A stretch of 6,811 nucleotides of DNA from an uncultured Prevotella sp. (GTDB taxonomy: Bacteria; Bacteroidota; Bacteroidia; Bacteroidales; Bacteroidaceae): contig CAJOHP010000132.1 in assembly GCA_905234355.1 (NCBI GenBank), forward strand, positions 1 through 6,811, written 5' to 3'. Shown here piece after piece: positions 6,246 to 6,811 of the stretch; within the stretch, counting starts at the first letter, position 1, and each line of letters starts with the position of its first letter. The notes under the pieces were generated by a model, which saw only the letters and a program-made list of their open reading frames with translations, was not told the origin of the DNA and made no database searches. The position numbers and the translations under genes are program-made.

Positions 6246-6626
6246 TTAGTCTTTGTATGCTATCACCTCTATCTCGACCAGTGCGCCCTTGGGCAGCGTC
6301 TTGACGGCCACGGCAGAGCGTGCGGGGTGTGGCGCTGAAAAGCACTGGGCATACACCTCGTTCATGGCAGCGAAGTCGGCCATGTCGGCCAGGAAGACGG
6401 TTGTCTTCACCACATGCCCCATGTCCATGCCTGCCTTCTGGAGGATGGCCTGCACATTGCTGAGCGACTGCCGGGTCTGCTCCTTGATGCCACCTTCGGC
6501 AAATGAGCCGGTGGACGGGTCGATGGGGAGCTGGCCTGAGGTAAACACGAGATGATCTACTTGGATGGCCTGACTGTACGGGCCGATGGCAGCAGGTGCT
6601 GCCTGAGTGTTGATGACTTTTTTCAT
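6246..6626 (-). CDS. ridA: RidA family 2-iminobutanoate/2-iminopropanoate deaminase
   Basis: RidA (YjgF/YER057c/UK114) hydrolyses reactive enamine/imine intermediates released by PLP-dependent dehydratases to 2-oxoacids, protecting PLP enzymes in the cytosol. The protein is 126 residues, typical for the family, and a trimer is expected. Diagnostic segments: AIGPYSQAI (13-21) with Y17, VFTSGQLPIDPSTG (27-40), QSLSNVQAILQKAG (53-66), VVKTTVFLADMADFAAMNEVY (72-92), and the substrate-binding PARSAVAV (101-108) with R103, matching R105 of the archetypes, followed by VEIEVIAYKD with E120. The ATG at 6626 gives the standard N-terminus MKKVINTQAAPAAIGPYS. It is the first recognised gene of the ridA-kdsB-cobS-like run. 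No clear TAnnTTTG box is visible on the minus strand in the 185 bp upstream, so its promoter may be weak or lie outside the window. Confidence 0.97.
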   Translation of the reverse strand: MKKVINTQAAPAAIGPYSQAIQVDHLVFTSGQLPIDPSTGSFAEGGIKEQTRQSLSNVQAILQKAGMDMGHVVKTTVFLADMADFAAMNEVYAQCFSAPHPARSAVAVKTLPKGALVEIEVIAYKD

Positions 6627-6645
6627 ATTGTCTGATTATTAACAG

Positions 6646-6666
6646 GTGGGGGCTATTAATTCCCAC
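6646..6666 (-). other. Small hairpin and repeated TATTAA motifs in the ridA leader
   Basis: GTGGG (6646-6650) and CCCAC (6662-6666) form a 5-bp stem with an 11-nt loop, 20 bp upstream of the ridA ATG. The surrounding A/T-rich stretch carries TATTAA three times (6637-6642, 6654-6659, 6689-6694), at spacings of 17 and 35 bp. The middle copy lies in the loop. It could be an operator or leader structure; the evidence is weak. Confidence 0.2.
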
Positions 6667-6732
6667 GGTTTTGCTTAACATTGATGGGTATTAACCTTTT
6701 GTCATCTTTCTGGCTCTTTTGCCTCCATTTTG

Positions 6733-6811
6733 CAAGTTTCATCAGAATCCCGAGCTACGCTCGCCTACCCGTAGCCTTTCGTGTAGCCCGCTACACTCCT
6801 TCTTCAGCTTG
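6733..6811. other. Cluster of short CTAC/GTAG palindromes at the right edge
   Basis: Three neighbouring inverted repeats occur: CGAGC-TAC-GCTCG (6751-6763), CTAC-CC-GTAG (6765-6774) and GTGTAG-CCCG-CTACAC (6781-6796). An outer pairing of CAAGTT (6733-6738) with AGCTTG (6806-6811) could close them into a cloverleaf-like shape. It does not read as a tRNA: no T-loop or anticodon-arm signature is visible. On the minus strand one frame is open from the edge to a TGA at 6744-6742 (22 codons, reading KLKKECSGLHERLRV...), but it uses CTA leucine codons, which the other genes here seem to avoid. It may be a structured RNA, a REP-like repeat, or the tail of a gene outside the window. Confidence 0.3.

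Noticed and set aside
5102..6304. Open 400-codon frame on the plus strand across the cobS-like gene, kdsB and the end of ridA
   Set aside because: It runs antisense through three recognised genes and has no family resemblance or leader.
6223..6681. 152-codon minus-strand frame overlapping ridA
   Set aside because: Out of frame with ridA, rich in Arg/His/Pro, and no domain; the ridA frame is unambiguous.
6670..6700. Possible plus-strand promoter (TTTTG, 18 bp, TAACCTTTTG)
   Set aside because: The -7 box has an extra base relative to TAnnTTTG and no plus-strand gene follows within the window.

Overview
The window looks like chromosomal DNA of a GC-rich member of the Bacteroidales, most like a Prevotella-type organism. 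The reasons are two promoters of the Bacteroidota type (TTTG, about 20 bp, TAnnTTTG), starts preceded by A/T-rich leaders with no clear Shine-Dalgarno, a DUF4251-type lipoprotein, a DUF4369-TlpA-type thioredoxin and a Bacteroidota-type CobS relative. Assignment to a genus is inference. There is no sign of phage, transposon, CRISPR, tRNA or rRNA.

Left block (1-2860, minus strand): a likely operon read right to left. It encodes a flavodoxin-fold NAD(P)H/FMN reductase, then an exported histidine acid phosphatase (phytase/MINPP-like clade), then an exported PafA-like alkaline phosphatase cut off by the left edge of the window. The two phosphatases are unrelated in fold but both carry signal peptides, so the pair probably releases phosphate from organic esters in the periplasm. 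A Bacteroidota promoter sits just upstream of the reductase.

Centre (2861-4678): a 188 bp divergent region holds two back-to-back promoters. To the right on the plus strand lie a small DUF4251-type lipoprotein and a TlpA-like thiol-disulfide oxidoreductase. They are separated by 34 bp that is mostly a 7-bp A/T-rich tandem repeat.

Right block (4736-6626, minus strand): a tight operon ridA - kdsB - cobS-like, converging on the TlpA gene. RidA clears reactive enamines/imines, and KdsB activates Kdo for lipopolysaccharide. The last gene is clearly CobS-related (cobalamin synthase family), but four of the five acidic residues that I recall as conserved in the family are replaced while the frame stays open. 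This is the most unusual coding feature in the window.

Right edge (6627-6811): 185 bp without a confident gene. It ends in a cluster of short palindromes built from CTAC/GTAG, which could be a structured RNA, a REP-like element or the tail of a neighbouring gene.
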